NCBI GenBank assembly: GCA_935421135.1
Contig: OW285193.1
Location: 9,666,496-9,730,495, forward strand
Direction of reading: 5' to 3'
DNA: 64,000 nt
Source of the DNA: Bugulina stolonifera
Lineage: Eukaryota > Bryozoa > Gymnolaemata > Cheilostomatida > Bugulidae
Shown: one piece after another, positions 11,563 to 23,645 of the stretch
How the letters are laid out: the number at the start of each line of letters is the position of its first letter
Numbering within the stretch: position 1 is the stretch's first letter
Position numbers and translations under genes: made by a program
Notes under the pieces: model-generated
The model's database searches: none
The model's input: the letters and a program-made list of their open reading frames with translations, nothing else
What the model was told of the DNA's origin: nothing

Positions 11563-12353
11563 AAAATACATTGTACATCATTATACAAAAAATGGCCAAA
11601 CCCCCTAACAACAATACTAGTATATTACATCATGTACGTGTACATTCTGGTACTCATATACAACTTCACTTCATATCAGCGTAAATTTTGTGGCCCACCA
11701 AAAATTCTGAAACATTCAATATTGGCCCGCGGTGAGAAACATTTGGGCACCCCTGCTCTATAGGTTTGAGTTAGGAGATGTTGCTTTATTGAAGCACAAT
11801 CAACAGCTGATTTGATACAGAAAATGTACTGCCTTTTATACTATATCTATTTCCGGCCAAAAGAGCCCGACATGGTATCGGCCGGCCGACATGGTATCGG
11901 CTCCGGAACTGATGCAACAACATGGATGGTTCCGCCCGACGTCGGCCATAAAAAGGGTCGGCCTTGGCACAAAATGTGCTTACAATAGTGTGAAACACAA
12001 GATATATAATTATGAGTCCAATCCATAACATCGGCCACAAGGTTACTTAATATAAATGGCACAAGACTCTATTTAATCTAATCAGACAAGGGTAAGCAAT
12101 TACTAACAATATATGTGGGAAAAACCAAGTTGCAATACAAGTGTAATTCCAATAGTCTGATTGGCAGGTATAATAAAAGGCACACAGTATACAATATAAG
12201 TTGATTGGATATAAGTAAGATAACACGCATGAGTATAGTTGCAGCATAAGGTAAGGCATCATGCATGAATGAATATGGATAAGGTTATTGTCAATGTCAA
12301 TGTACAATGAGAGTAAGAATACAGTTTGTATCCAGGCAGGCTGTTTCACCACA

Positions 12354-12397
12354 ATACCACAGCCACAGTGCAAGGCCTTGCACTGTGGCTGTGGTAT
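12354..12397. repeat. perfect 44-bp palindrome
   Basis: ATACCACAGCCACAGTGCAAGG is followed directly by its exact reverse complement. Much more GC-rich than its surroundings. Confidence 0.93.
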
Positions 12398-13149
12398 CTC
12401 AACCAAGAAACTAGCACTGTCTGGATAAAAGCTCAACAAAAGTTTTCTGTTTAATAACATAATGTGTGATCTAGCATTCACTCCAAAATTTAAATTTTTC
12501 CATAGCCTTAATAATATAGTCTTACTATTGCATGTATTTCTAACAATATTATAGGTCATTAACTGTAATACAATGTATACATGTGTAAGTGTAGTTGAAT
12601 ATTGATTCATATCCATATGCTGGTTGGCTAACAGTTAGAGCTCAGTGTGTGAAGAACTGAAGGTAGCTATCTACACAGCAGGAAGTTAAGTGCAGCCCTT
12701 CTCTTTGTGAACCTCAGTGAGTGAAAATATTCGCAGCTGCTCGAATTTAAGCAATACAAACTACAAACCTGTATTTCTCACTTTTCTCATCGTCCAGCTG
12801 TTGTCCTGGGTGAGACACCGTCCGGCAAGCTCCAAGCTCTATCAGCGAGTGTCACCTCATCCGGTTATTAACATCCTCCCAGTGTTTCACATCGGTTCTA
12901 ATGGTGCCACTCCATCTCTACCTGAATCTGCCTCTACCTCTTCTACCAGCAACTTTGATTCTTGTGATATGACAGATATCTTCATCTTCGTCTCTCCAGC
13001 AGAGATGGCCGTACTACTGCGCCTCTTCCTCATACATGTTGATATTGAAACTACAAACCTGTATATGAACATTTGATCATGGTGCTATTGAGTATACTCT
13101 CCCAGTTACACTGATCAAATGTTGCAAAAGTTTGTCAGAATGATCTAGA
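12398..13149. other. unassigned, moderately GC-rich stretch
   Basis: The segment 12640-13080 has balanced composition and is open on the plus strand for 119 codons (12717-13076). It contains a direct repeat, GAAACTACAAACCTGTATATG against CAAACTACAAACCTGTATTTC. No domain or convincing splice site was recognised. Confidence 0.3.
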
Positions 13150-15600
13150 ATGTTGTTCTCAGTGTCAATCTTTCAGATAGTCAATGATACAATAAGCAAA
13201 GGTCATTATACACGAGATAATTGGAATTTAAAAAAAGAATTGGAATATTTTGTTGACAGTCCAATCTTATTTGGATTTGTCGCCCCAGAGAAGATAACCC
13301 CAAAGCTACTATGCTTGTTGACTGTAAATAGAAATTGTGTTCTCTTGTTATTATTGCTTATAACAGATAGCTTTGCATTGTATTTTTATTCGAAACTTAT
13401 GCCGGTAATAACTCTACTTGTTCTCTTCTTCCTGTTCCATATGTAGTGAATAGTTCATTCATTAAAATATTCTACAGAAAAATCCCATGGAATCTGCTCA
13501 GAACTCAATATATTTTGCAGACAGTTACTGTGAATAAACCCGACAGTACACTCCCATCACACTGATCAAGCTCATTAATATTCATACTATGCCTATTTAT
13601 CGTAATATTGAGCTAATGTCGGGTAAACAAAAAGTTTGTAAATCAATGTAAATAATTGCATACTATTTATTGGAGATATGCATATATGTCGTCTACTGAA
13701 ACAGCAATAAAAAATTGGTCATGAAAGAATATTAGCACATTGTACATGTACATGCACATGTATTTTATAATAATAGCTGCAACATTCATATATTATAGTA
13801 TACACTCAGGTTAATTATAACTATGTACCTTAGCTAATCTGAAACTAAGAATTGGTACAACAAGACTACAACACTATTACTCAGCGTATTTTACATGTAT
13901 ACTTGCCGATACTCAGCACTCCTCTATTGAAATGATAATTAAAGAACCTCTTGTTACTACATGGAACAAATTTAATAGTCTCTCTGACATATGGATTGCC
14001 TTTTGTATGATCTACAACTATTGGCATAGTAATTCATATTCCTTGTCATCAGTTTGAGACAAATCTGCGAAACTGTTTTAACAAAGTAGGTCATGTTGAA
14101 ATGTGTACCATCATCCCACAGCCAATCACCTCCAACTTTAGAAGCTCCAAGAATGAGTTGTTTTGTGGAGGAAATATCTACAGCAGATCAATATCAGTAT
14201 ACATTCAGTTTAAACTTTAAAGGATTCAATTGGTTAAATGTTTCATTAGTGTTTGGGTAGTGTGTTGTTCCAATTTAATTTTGATCATCTGGAATTGAAG
14301 ATGTTGAATCACTATAATATTCTAGTTTTAGTATAATTATTTACTCTCTACCTTTCTATACCAGTTATAAAAAGTAATAATACATATCTATAGATGGACT
14401 GGTCTAGTAACATGTGGTCATAGTAAACTGCTCACCTGGTGTATTTATCAGCACGTTGATCAACCAATCCCTGGACTGTTCTGTTGTTAGCATAGCCAGA
14501 GTTCCACCCATATTCTCACAGTTAGTTTGGGCATCTGTAGGCACATACTCTTCACTCTCAAACAGGAAGCATTTCTTACTCACTGGGTCCATTACCCAAC
14601 CTTCCTTCCGGCATTGAAAGGTAACTTGAAAAATACAAAAGATTGATAACCAATGAATTTTGGATATAATTTTTGAACCATATTATAGCGTGTGTATCCA
14701 CTATAAACTACGCTTTTAAATTACAGCATCATCACTGGCAGTATTGCCTCTAGTAGTATCCAATATAGATTTTGTAAAAGTAAAGTAGAATATACATTAT
14801 GGGTTATATGTTTGGGAAATCAGATGAAGTTTACCTTGTTCATGCATGATGACACCATCATTGGTAGTATTGTCTGTATCAGAGCTATAGATAGTTTGAT
14901 AAGGTGAGAGGTTACATAACCCAGATACAGTGTTGAAGGTAAATGCGTCACAGTCAGCGCCTTTCTGTACACATTTGTGGGAGCATCTAACCAATCCACT
15001 TGTAATAGATGACTTTGAAATCGACATCAGAGCTTTTGCTTCTACTCTTCTGAATAATTTTTCCAGCTTTCGTCCGTCAACCTTATTATCAGAATATTAA
15101 ATACAATTAGAACGAAACTATCTGTACATTGTTTAAAAATTATAAGAATACTGAATGTTCGAAGAAATTAATAATTTGATATTGATATGAAGTGCATGTA
15201 AACCTACATGCATTTTTCCTACCACTTATTAAATTGGCACCTTTTCAATTGTGACTTCCTGTTTATTGTTAATGCCTTAATTCCTAAGTCATCTAAAATT
15301 ATTTAACGAGGAATATTTAATTACCATTAGAATTAAAGTCTGTGTAGCTCTTCAATGAACAAATGATGTGTCCAATTCACAAAAACTGCTTTTCTCTAGT
15401 GTTAAATTAATATAATTGCTTTCTGATTCCACAACCAAAAATCTGTTTTATTTGTACGTAAATAATTATATGTTATCTTACACATAAATAAAATCATGTA
15501 CATGTATATGCCTTACCACAGAAGTGAGCACTGCCAAGAATATAGTAATGTTTACTGTCTGCATTTCAGCGTCAGCACACTAAAAGTATAAAGAACCGCT
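13150..15600. repeat. segmental duplication block 1 (lectin copy C)
   Basis: Matches 30715-32800, including non-coding flanks. Examples are GATAATTGGAATTTAA, the GAATAAACCCGACA/GAATAAACCTGACA line, GCCTATTTRTC, AAAGTTTGTAAAT and all lectin exons and introns. The order and direction of all landmarks agree. Confidence 0.75.
13972..15564 (-). CDS. secreted PAN/apple plus C-type-lectin-like protein, copy C
   Basis: Exons 15517-15564 (48 nt, ATG), 14835-15081 (247), 14436-14624 (189) and 13972-14177 (206 with TAA), all GT-AG and in phase, giving 229 residues. The signal peptide is MQTVNITIFLAVLTSV. The PAN-like part has CSHKCVQKGADCDAFTFN and GLCNLSPY. The CTLD part has KKCFLFE, NCENMGGTLAML, ASKVGGDWLWDDG, CLKL and ICQRDY. 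The EPN/QPD and WND sugar-site motifs are missing, as in the paralogues. Intron positions and phases are the same as in copies B and D, so the family arose by whole-gene duplication. The non-coding flank also aligns with copy D, making D the nearest relative in this window. Likely extracellular; ligand unknown. Confidence 0.87.
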
Positions 15601-16195
15601 TTACATAAGTGAGATCTCAGCTAGTAAGAAAGAGCCAAGGTAGGTAAATAGCAGCTAGCAGCCTAGCATAGTTCCCTACGCTAAATAATAATAATCAATA
15701 GTTTCTAAATTAATGTATTTTATATACATGTGCATTATAGATATAAAACGTTTTCATGCTTATCCATGGCACAAAGGCGATTCCTAAAATGAGCCCCTAC
15801 TCATTCCCATAAACATACTGTGAAATTATAAAAAGACAAGATTTATGGTCCATTCATTTTAACAACTTACGTGGAATACATCATGTCAGTACTTGGTACT
15901 GCACTATGTTATTTCCCAACGGTACAGTATAACAATAAAACTGTGACTCTACAGTAGAGAATATCTAATGATGGAGTTATTATTTGCATGTGTCACATTA
16001 AAAAAGTTTATGTGCTTGCAAATAATGACAAAATTGTTCCCATAAATTACATGTATATACGCAGCAAAACCTATTAGTATAATACAACACTCATCATACA
16101 TAACTTATATGTGCAGTGGATTATACATGTTTCTAGGGTTCAAGCAGATACACTGTAGTAAACTGGTACATTCAGCACTGTGTTATTATATCATA
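15601..16195. other. spacer upstream of lectin copy C
   Basis: AT-rich. Nothing recognised. Confidence 0.4.
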
Positions 16196-16480
16196 TTAAA
16201 GGACCCCTCTCACCGTTTTTGTTTACACTTTGAGACACCCACGTGCTCGCTAGAGCAAACGTCATGATTGGTTACTTGCACTGTATTATAATTGGCTAAC
16301 TAAATCGCATGTGCATGTACACGTGTGGGAAAATCCATCGGGTGATCGATGGGAATCAGTTGACTGTGGACAGAATAGAATATAGTATTTTGCTTTTACC
16401 AAAATGAAATTATTGTTGCAAGATGAAAATGCTATCGAGAGATGATACGATACAAGGTATATGGCAAGCATAGCAAAAAT
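16196..16480 (+). repeat. dispersed MITE-like repeat, copy 1
   Basis: Starts TTAAAGGACCCCTCTCACC. It shares with the reverse strand of about 52260-52590 the words GAGACACC/GAGACATC, CATGTACACGTGTG, GATCGATGGGAATCA, GTGGACAGAATAGAA, TTTTGCTTTTACC-type and GATACAAGGTATA, in the same order. No coding capacity. Confidence 0.65.
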
Positions 16481-17193
16481 TGCAATCAAATCATTGAAAG
16501 TAACTTTGTTTTCTTTTTGATTTTAATTTAATTTTTAATTTTAATGTACTATGATCTATCTATGTCACAGTGTAATTAATATTAAAAAATATCTATACAT
16601 GTGAATATAGCAATGATGAATATTGTTATTTACCCCTTGCTCACATTGATACATAAATGATTTGTTAAAATAACATGCTAGTTACTTATGGCTAATTGTA
16701 TTATACATCATTCATATATCATATTACATGTACTTTACTATTTTAAACTCTACTAAAATGGATAAAATGCAAATTGGAAATAAAATATTGGGATTATAAT
16801 ATTAACTTTATTAACTAGGATTGTTGCTGTCTACATATATGTAGGCCTATATGCAGTACCTGATCAAAAATTTAATTTATTGAATTTCAAAATAATTGCA
16901 TTATTTGATTGCAGCCGTAAGTAAAATAAACTTTTGATGACACTATATTCAACTCATTTTCTTTCTCTATTGTAATAATAATACTATGATGACTAAAATG
17001 TGTGTAATGAATGCTTCTTTTTAGTAGTTTGTCAAGACTATGACCCAGGAATGTGAAGTCCCATCAATCGCAACCATACTTGAGTGACGAGTATTGTACC
17101 TTGGACACTAAGTTGACTCGTTTTACATAGGTATACATAAGGTAAGTGCATCATACACTTTCAAGATTCAGCAAAGTTTTCACTGTAAACACT
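16481..17193. other. AT-rich spacer, no gene seen
   Basis: AT-rich non-coding DNA between the MITE-like repeat and the hAT element. Confidence 0.4.
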
Positions 17194-17201
17194 GCTGTAT
17201 G

Positions 17202-20200
17202 CAGTGCTTAAATTGTAAATTAAGAAGTGGAGGGACTGAGCTGATGAGGGTGGGAGGGGGTGCGGGGGCGGGGTGTGGGCACCCCCGCTTAGCCCCGCGC
17301 GAGCAGAAAATTTTGCAAAAAAGCTTCTAGAGACATGTTCTGGAAAAGTTTGAGATGAGCTTTGATGATGTCTTTCTGCAAGGAATTTGTCTATTGAGCA
17401 GTCAGTTTTTGCAGATCAGCAGTAGCAATACTAGGTAGAGTGTACTGATACTATTAGCAGTAGTAGTAAAGAGCAACTACTTGTGGTGAGCACTAGCACT
17501 ATGAATAAGTCTTTGTACTACTACTATTGCTACTAAAAGATGTTATTATTGGGCCACTATTATTGTGAGTGAGATCAGTAGTGGCATATTAGTAGGAACT
17601 TGCTAGTTAGCAAGCTGTAAAAAGGTTTTTATTACTACTAGTAGCAAAAAAGTACCAGTACTACTTGTTACTAGTAAAATCTTCTTCACACTCGCATCAT
17701 TAGCTATCATCAGTGATCGAAGAGAAACAAATTAAGTGGGTAAGCTCCCAGTCAATATAGTGCAATGCACCCCAGGTGCAGGGTGGAATCTCGGCCACCA
17801 AACTGTTTAGAGTCTCTGAGATTCTTAAAATTTCTTTTGTTGGCATTAGCCTACTTGGTACAAAATATTGTATATTCTTTTAATAACATGATACTTTTTG
17901 GGCTATAGCTAATGTATTGACACCAGAAAATTTTAATTGTTAAGTTATATTGTCTTTACCAGAAGAGATGCCACATTGAAGCCACAGAGTTGATTCAAGG
18001 TCAGGGGAGGTGCCTGATACCCTACTGTTAGCAGTAAACAGTAAGAGACTGTATAGTTCAAATTGTAAGAGCACTTTATTGAACAACAGCCTACATACAA
18101 CTGAAGTCAGAATGCAAAATTGTGCACCTTGTATTATGAAATCAGTTTTAAACTAAGGTAAAAAAGTTAACAAGTATATTAGGTCGGTCTCGGACCAAAA
18201 GGGGTGTGAGTTACAGCAAATACAAAACGGTCTCGGATTACAAGCACTGCTACATTTCAGACTAATGAAAATAGACAATATTATAGTGATCAAGGCATGT
18301 AGCAACAGCCAACAGCATGTAGGTTAACAAAAGGTACACAATAAAAAAAACCCGAAGGGGAAACATATATATTCATGCTGCAATGCATACGAGACAAGAT
18401 AACGCAATAAGGAGACTGTTTATTTTAAGTTAGTTAGAGTTATAGTCAATCGGGAGTGTCGGTTCAGGACATAACAATATACAGTAGCTATCAAACGCTG
18501 AGGAATTCAATTGCGATGGCTATGTACAAGAACTCTCAACTCAGTTTTCTTCGAGAAGCTGTAAAGTGCAACGAATAGAGATAACCACAATCAAAATCAG
18601 TAAAATCAGAACATAGGATCTATTTCATACTAAAACAGTGACATTTCGCTTTCAAAGACTGAACTTCTGACACTATTGAGTTTCACAAAATTTAAATAGT
18701 AGCTCAAATAACTCTACAAAAATCTTGAGCTAAATAACGAAAGAATTTAACTTGACTTGCAGTTGGTCTAGATAATTTGATAAAAACTTGAGTTTCTCTT
18801 CTGGGGCCATGCAAAGATTTTACTTCTAGCTTCAAAGATTTGATTAGCCATTAAAAATGAATTGACTTGCGACTAAGAATTGGCCATGACGACTTGAGTG
18901 TCCAAAAGAACACTTGCAGACATCTCTGCCTTTAGCTGTCTTAATTGATGTTGTGTTATCACATATAAGCTCTCTGGTTTGATGCTGATTATACCTATGA
19001 TTACACTCTCTAACTTAGCAGCCAGTGAGTACCAGTGTCCTATTATGTGCACAGAAAAATTACTATGTTTGTTTCTACTTTACATTCAAAAGAATTGAAC
19101 ACTTAAGGATGCCTGTAATAAAATATATAACTAATAATAAAATAAATAGCATTATTATAGTCATTTATTAGTCCTATAAACTTAACAAAGTACTAAGTAT
19201 CAAATTATTTAGATTACTTAGCAAATTATGTAACTCAATGATTAATCAAAATGATTGTGCAATGACAAACATGATATAATCCTAGCTACAATCCAGTAAT
19301 ATCTAGCTATCAGCCTGTCTGCATTAACTAAGCCCAGGACAAAGAATAGCCAGCTGAGTAGGCTACCAGCACCAATTGTACTGGAAGACTTGTCTAATCA
19401 TAATCACAAATGTATGGAATTATTTGGATTACTTAGCAAATTATATTATTTAGTTTAATAATTAGTAAAAATAATTGTACAATGAAAATTGTGATACAAT
19501 TTATATTTTCCACACTATCCTGGAGCATGAATCTTTCTTTTCAAATCCTATATCTACACTTGATATTAACACCAAACATGCTAATGCTTTCAATTCTGCT
19601 GCCTGTAATACTAACAAGTTTCTGCACAGCACTGTTTAGGAGCTCGCTGAGACCATAAAACTAGCAAAAAAGACTTGCAACTGTGATAATTCCTCTTTAC
19701 TTTTAACCTGGAACCAAGGAACTTAGCCAAGACAAGATATCCTAGCTACAATCCAGTAACATCTATCTAACTATGATAGCTAGATAGTTACTATCAGCCT
19801 TGTCTGCTCTAAGTGAAGGATGAAGAATAGCCAGTAGAGTAGGCCACCAGCTGGTGTCATCATATTCACAATTGTAAATACTAAAAATAACGTCAAATTG
19901 AAAGCATTGCAGTGCACTGCTAGTGCTAGTTTAAGTTTGTATTTACCTCTGACTCTTCTAGTCTTGGTGCCAGAAAAACATTCAAATCTAACTGCGTAGC
20001 CAACAATGGTAATTATTAAATCTACATGATTTGTGTTATAGAACCATTAAAGCTTTTTATTGTAATGAGAGAATACACGTGAACGCATTTCAAGAACATT
20101 AATTTAATATTATTAAGATTTTAACATGACCATCTTCAGAAACCGTTGACCAATTCCTCAGGAAACTACCAAATAATTAAGAAACTTGAATCGAGAAAGC

Positions 20201-20406
20201 CATATATGAAACGAACTTGAAACGGTCCGTTGCTTGTTAGCTACTTTTGTATCAATAGAACGATACTATGGAGGCGCATATTTAATGCCGAAGAGAGAAG
20301 ACAACTTTCTGATTATGAAGTGGGGGGACGTTATTGCAGAGCGTGCCCCTGGCTAATTTTTATTAGGGACGCCGTCCCCCGGCGTCCCCCCACAAATTAA
20401 GCACTG
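17202..20406. mobile_element. 3.2-kb non-autonomous hAT element with 8-bp target duplication
   Basis: Bounded by the perfect duplication GCTGTATG at 17194-17201 and 20407-20414. The ends are CAGTGCTTAAATTGT and, reversed, CAGTGCTTAATTTGTGGGGG, with G-rich and C-rich subterminal blocks (17225-17300, 20320-20395). No reading frame of useful length exists inside, so the element must have used a transposase from elsewhere. It holds an internal duplication: 19170-19380 resembles 19395-19860 (ATTACTTAGCAAATTAT; CCTAGCTACAATCCAGTAA; AAAGAATAGCCAG), with extra sequence in the second copy. An internal segment near 18690-18750 resembles 50700-50760. Confidence 0.85.
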
Positions 20407-20414
20407 GCTGTATG

Positions 20415-22285
20415 TACATATTACTTTCCTGTACTGTGGTTTTTGGAATGTAGCCTAGCAAAATCAGCGTCAGTTTGATTTGTATTCATCATTTTCAATC
20501 TAGTACATTGTACCTAGCAGTTATATTCTGTTGCTTAGTGTGGGCTGATTTTAAGTACCATCTGTTGACGTTAATATACTTTTAGGTGATCCAATAGTAT
20601 GATCACATGTTCACATAATGTTGTAGAAAGATCTACCAAGCAACATGCTTGAACTGGCGTACTTACCAACAATTTGAGCAGCTAAATCAATCGTGAGGTT
20701 TGTAAAGTATTGACTGGTACCTTCAAATATTAGTATTCTGATACAATTGGAATTTTTTTCATTTATATATGTATTAGTAGTTGGCCTGATACTTCATGTA
20801 TGATCGCTCAGTTAATAGAATTTCTATGAGTACAGTACGTGTTGTATTTGATGTCTTTGATAGCCAATTCCAGTTTGATTTTGTCTATACTGTGCAGTTA
20901 CCTTAATGATCTTTTCTATTTATTAATTTGATTGTTACTGCCACGTTTCAAGTGATCGTAATCCACAAGCTTTAATGTTAACAAGAACTAATATTATGCA
21001 CTCATGGTTATTTGCAATTAGCCGAGTAGAGTTAGCTTGTTCCAAGATGTCATTATTTTGAATTCCAAGATTACTCATTTATTGTATGTTAAACATTTTT
21101 ATGTGTTTGCAGTCATAGTCAATTGAAAATACATGCGGCTCAAAATTTATACTTTATAGACTATTGTATTTGATTTGACATGTATTTTGTGCTATTTTTC
21201 TTATCTTTCCCGGTCTTTAGGGAGGGTTTATTTTACTAGATGAAACCGCAATTTTCCATTTGTAAATACATGTAAGTGCTGTTGTTATGAACATTAATTT
21301 ACTGATTATCTACCAATACAAACTCTAGAAAAATTTTATTGCCCTCTACGTTTTATGACACTGAGCTATGATTGCAAGATTGATTTAGGCCTGTTAGTAT
21401 ACTTTTGGCAAAGTGCTGGAGACTAAAATCAATAGCCATGGAATCACGTGTACATGTATAAATCCGCCTGACTATGATGCATGCACATTTCAACAAAAAT
21501 GTTTGAAATGATTTGGTCTGTCGTACTCTCTGAAAATGTAATCGTCATTCTTAGTTATTAAATATGAGAACATCAAATGACTATTCAACTTCAATATCTT
21601 GAAACATTTATTGTTGATTTACGTCATCTGTTTATAACAAAATACAACAATGAAAACAGCGGAAACCAGGGTAAAATACATGTGTAAAGTATTGAACATG
21701 AACAGTGTTTGTATAATATACATTGCGGGCAGAAGTCATAATGAGATACACAGTCCATGTAGGGCGCCAGCAAAAGTTTGTTTTCAATCGTAATCATTCA
21801 CCTAGAATGCTGAGGCACTATAACGCTTCACCTTTTATATAGTTACTTGATGAGGGAACCTCTTGGAGTACGGGTGAAATGTACATTTAGAACACTTCTT
21901 TTGCAATCCAATATGTATTATCTGCAATTCAAAATGTAGAGCATTTTATTAAGAAAAATGATTGTGACCCTCATCAAAATTATATTGCTATTCCGAAGAA
22001 AAAACATCAATGGTTGGGTTCAACTCCTACAACAGAATTTTCCACCCTGTTGAATAGCTGATGCCGGAGTACTAGTACTGATAACCAAGTTGATGTACAT
22101 AACATATTACTGCTACAACACTTACCTGTGCTTTTTCCAACACTGAAGATAAAGATGATATAGTGCAAGCTGTAGAATAGTTTGAATTTCCACGCCAGTG
22201 TCTGGTAGCATGGAATTGGTCTAGCTAGGTTCCCCTTCTTTCATACAGCTTTGGAATCTCACTGTGCTAAAAAATAATGATGGCA
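20415..22285. other. intergenic DNA, no gene seen
   Basis: AT-rich. No exon with both splice borders and an open frame was found. Confidence 0.4.
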
Positions 22286-22440
22286 ACATAATATTTATGG
22301 CGCCAAACACAATCCTTTAACATGGCTGCCCAATAGCAGAGCTAGTCGAGGGGCCTCCACGGCTTCTAGAGCTGGATATTATTATAGTTCGATATGGTAC
22401 AGAAGGAAGACCTTCTTCGAAATTAAAACTTCCTAAATCG
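22286..22440 (-). mobile_element. SINE fragment, same family as 45.4 kb
   Basis: Shares CTTTAACATGGCTGCCCAATAG, GCAGAGC, TCGAGGGG and GAGCTGGATATTATTATAGTT with 45437-45530. The tRNA-like head is not recognisable here. Confidence 0.6.
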
Positions 22441-23570
22441 CATAGGTTGTCGGTTTTGTTAGCTAAAGCATGATTGTGTATTTCACATTTTGCAAGAATA
22501 GACTGATGAAATCTACCTCAATGGGTTTATAAGTTTGTGCATAAATTTAATTCAAGAAGAAGGTTTTAGTGCTATATTGTAATGAGCCTTATCGCTACAT
22601 AACAAATTATAAACACCTACCAGTAGAAAGAACTGGATGTAGAAATTGAGGTTGGCATTCGATTTACAAATTCTTCATCAAAGGTGAGTGTGCGTCTTTA
22701 CCCTGCTCACGAGATCATTCCTTCCTTCTAGCAAACAATCAAATGCAACTATGTCTTTATCGATGTCAGGAAAGTTACTTGCTGACAGCATTGGAACTAG
22801 TCTGTAATCAACACAGTGAGTACATCGTAAGATACAAATACAATAAAAACATAAAATTCTTTAGAAATGAAGCGTGGCTGTTTTAATCAAAAAGAAATTT
22901 TGACTATGTGGACATAAATAAAAGTATACTAGGTTAGCTCAGCTGCATTAGAGAGGTGAATTTGTGTCTAATGAAGTTAGTATCAGTCCCACCAACTTTT
23001 TAGATTTAGCGGGGGGGGGGGGGGGGGGGGGGGGTTAAAAGAGTGAATAAACTAAATACAGTAATTCAAATATCTTGAATAGACCAGATCAGTCAATTGA
23101 TTATTTTAGAAATAAATTTACGATGGAATTATTGTTTGTATTTACATTCAAATTTTGCTTGGCTAAATGAATCAACTAACTATATTTTCGCAGAATATGT
23201 GTATTGTAAATTGTATTTGAATATGCATATTGTAGATGCAAAGACTTATTTTAAATTTAGTGATTGTGAAGCGACCCTTAGAGAATATAATATAATGTAA
23301 TAATATTATACCTTGCATATAGATAGATGCTTGCTCAGTCTGTCTCCTAGATTTCTTTGTCTCCAAAATCCCTCCTTCTCTGTTTTCCTCACTCCCGAAA
23401 GTCCTCGTAATTCCCACAATCCTCTCGCCATCCGGTCCTTAACCAATCACCGTGTCTGTTGCATATCGCATCGTATCGAATCCATTATTTCCATTTATCT
23501 GAATGTAACTATCACTAGCGTCCTTCACATCTCCTTTTCTTTCTTTCTTTTGTTTTTTCTGATTCTTATA
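22441..23570. other. spacer with a 24-base G run
   Basis: Contains an uninterrupted run of 24 G at 23011-23034. The rest is AT-rich, then pyrimidine-rich from 23330 to 23600. No supported gene. Confidence 0.5.
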
Positions 23571-23608
<38 letters not shown>

Positions 23609-23645
23609 AACTGGACATGACAAGATGGCAAACTGTGCCATCTGG

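Larger units (their letters stand above)
10372..11755 (+). mobile_element. hAT transposon remnant with 8-bp target duplication
   Basis: Flanked by a perfect 8-bp duplication, CTCTATAG, at 10364-10371 and 11756-11763. The terminal inverted repeats are CAGTGATGCCCAAAT and, reversed, CAGGGGTGCCCAAAT, followed by GCGGGCCAA on both sides. This is a typical hAT layout. Inside, the plus strand near 10760-10830 reads YASTYPHESVFSNMNHIKSK, which matches the C-terminal dimerisation region of hAT transposases (ASTYxCExxFSxMN-type), followed at once by a stop codon. The rest of the transposase is missing or unreadable. Non-autonomous, and host to the foldback at 11081-11562. Confidence 0.88.
9980..12060. 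mobile_element. LTR-like dispersed repeat, split by a hAT insertion
   Basis: Left part about 9980-10371 and right part 11756-12060 match, in order, the two copies in the acetyltransferase intron (54.8-56.3 kb) and the fragment at 33.3 kb. Shared landmarks are ATTACATAAAGAGTGAACAGT, GACGTAGGCCGATG, a GCCTCTATAG region followed by TTTATTGAAGC, and GCAACAACATGG. The hAT at 10372-11755 sits exactly between the halves. The short inverted words AAGTAACCTT and AAGGTTACTT lie near the two ends. Whether this is a solo LTR or another non-coding element is not settled. Confidence 0.65.

Noticed and set aside
12047..12616. Minus-strand frame of 189 codons with hydrophobic stretches
   Set aside because: It runs across the LTR-like repeat edge and the 44-bp palindrome, has no recognised domain, and looks like chance in AT-rich DNA despite several membrane-like segments.
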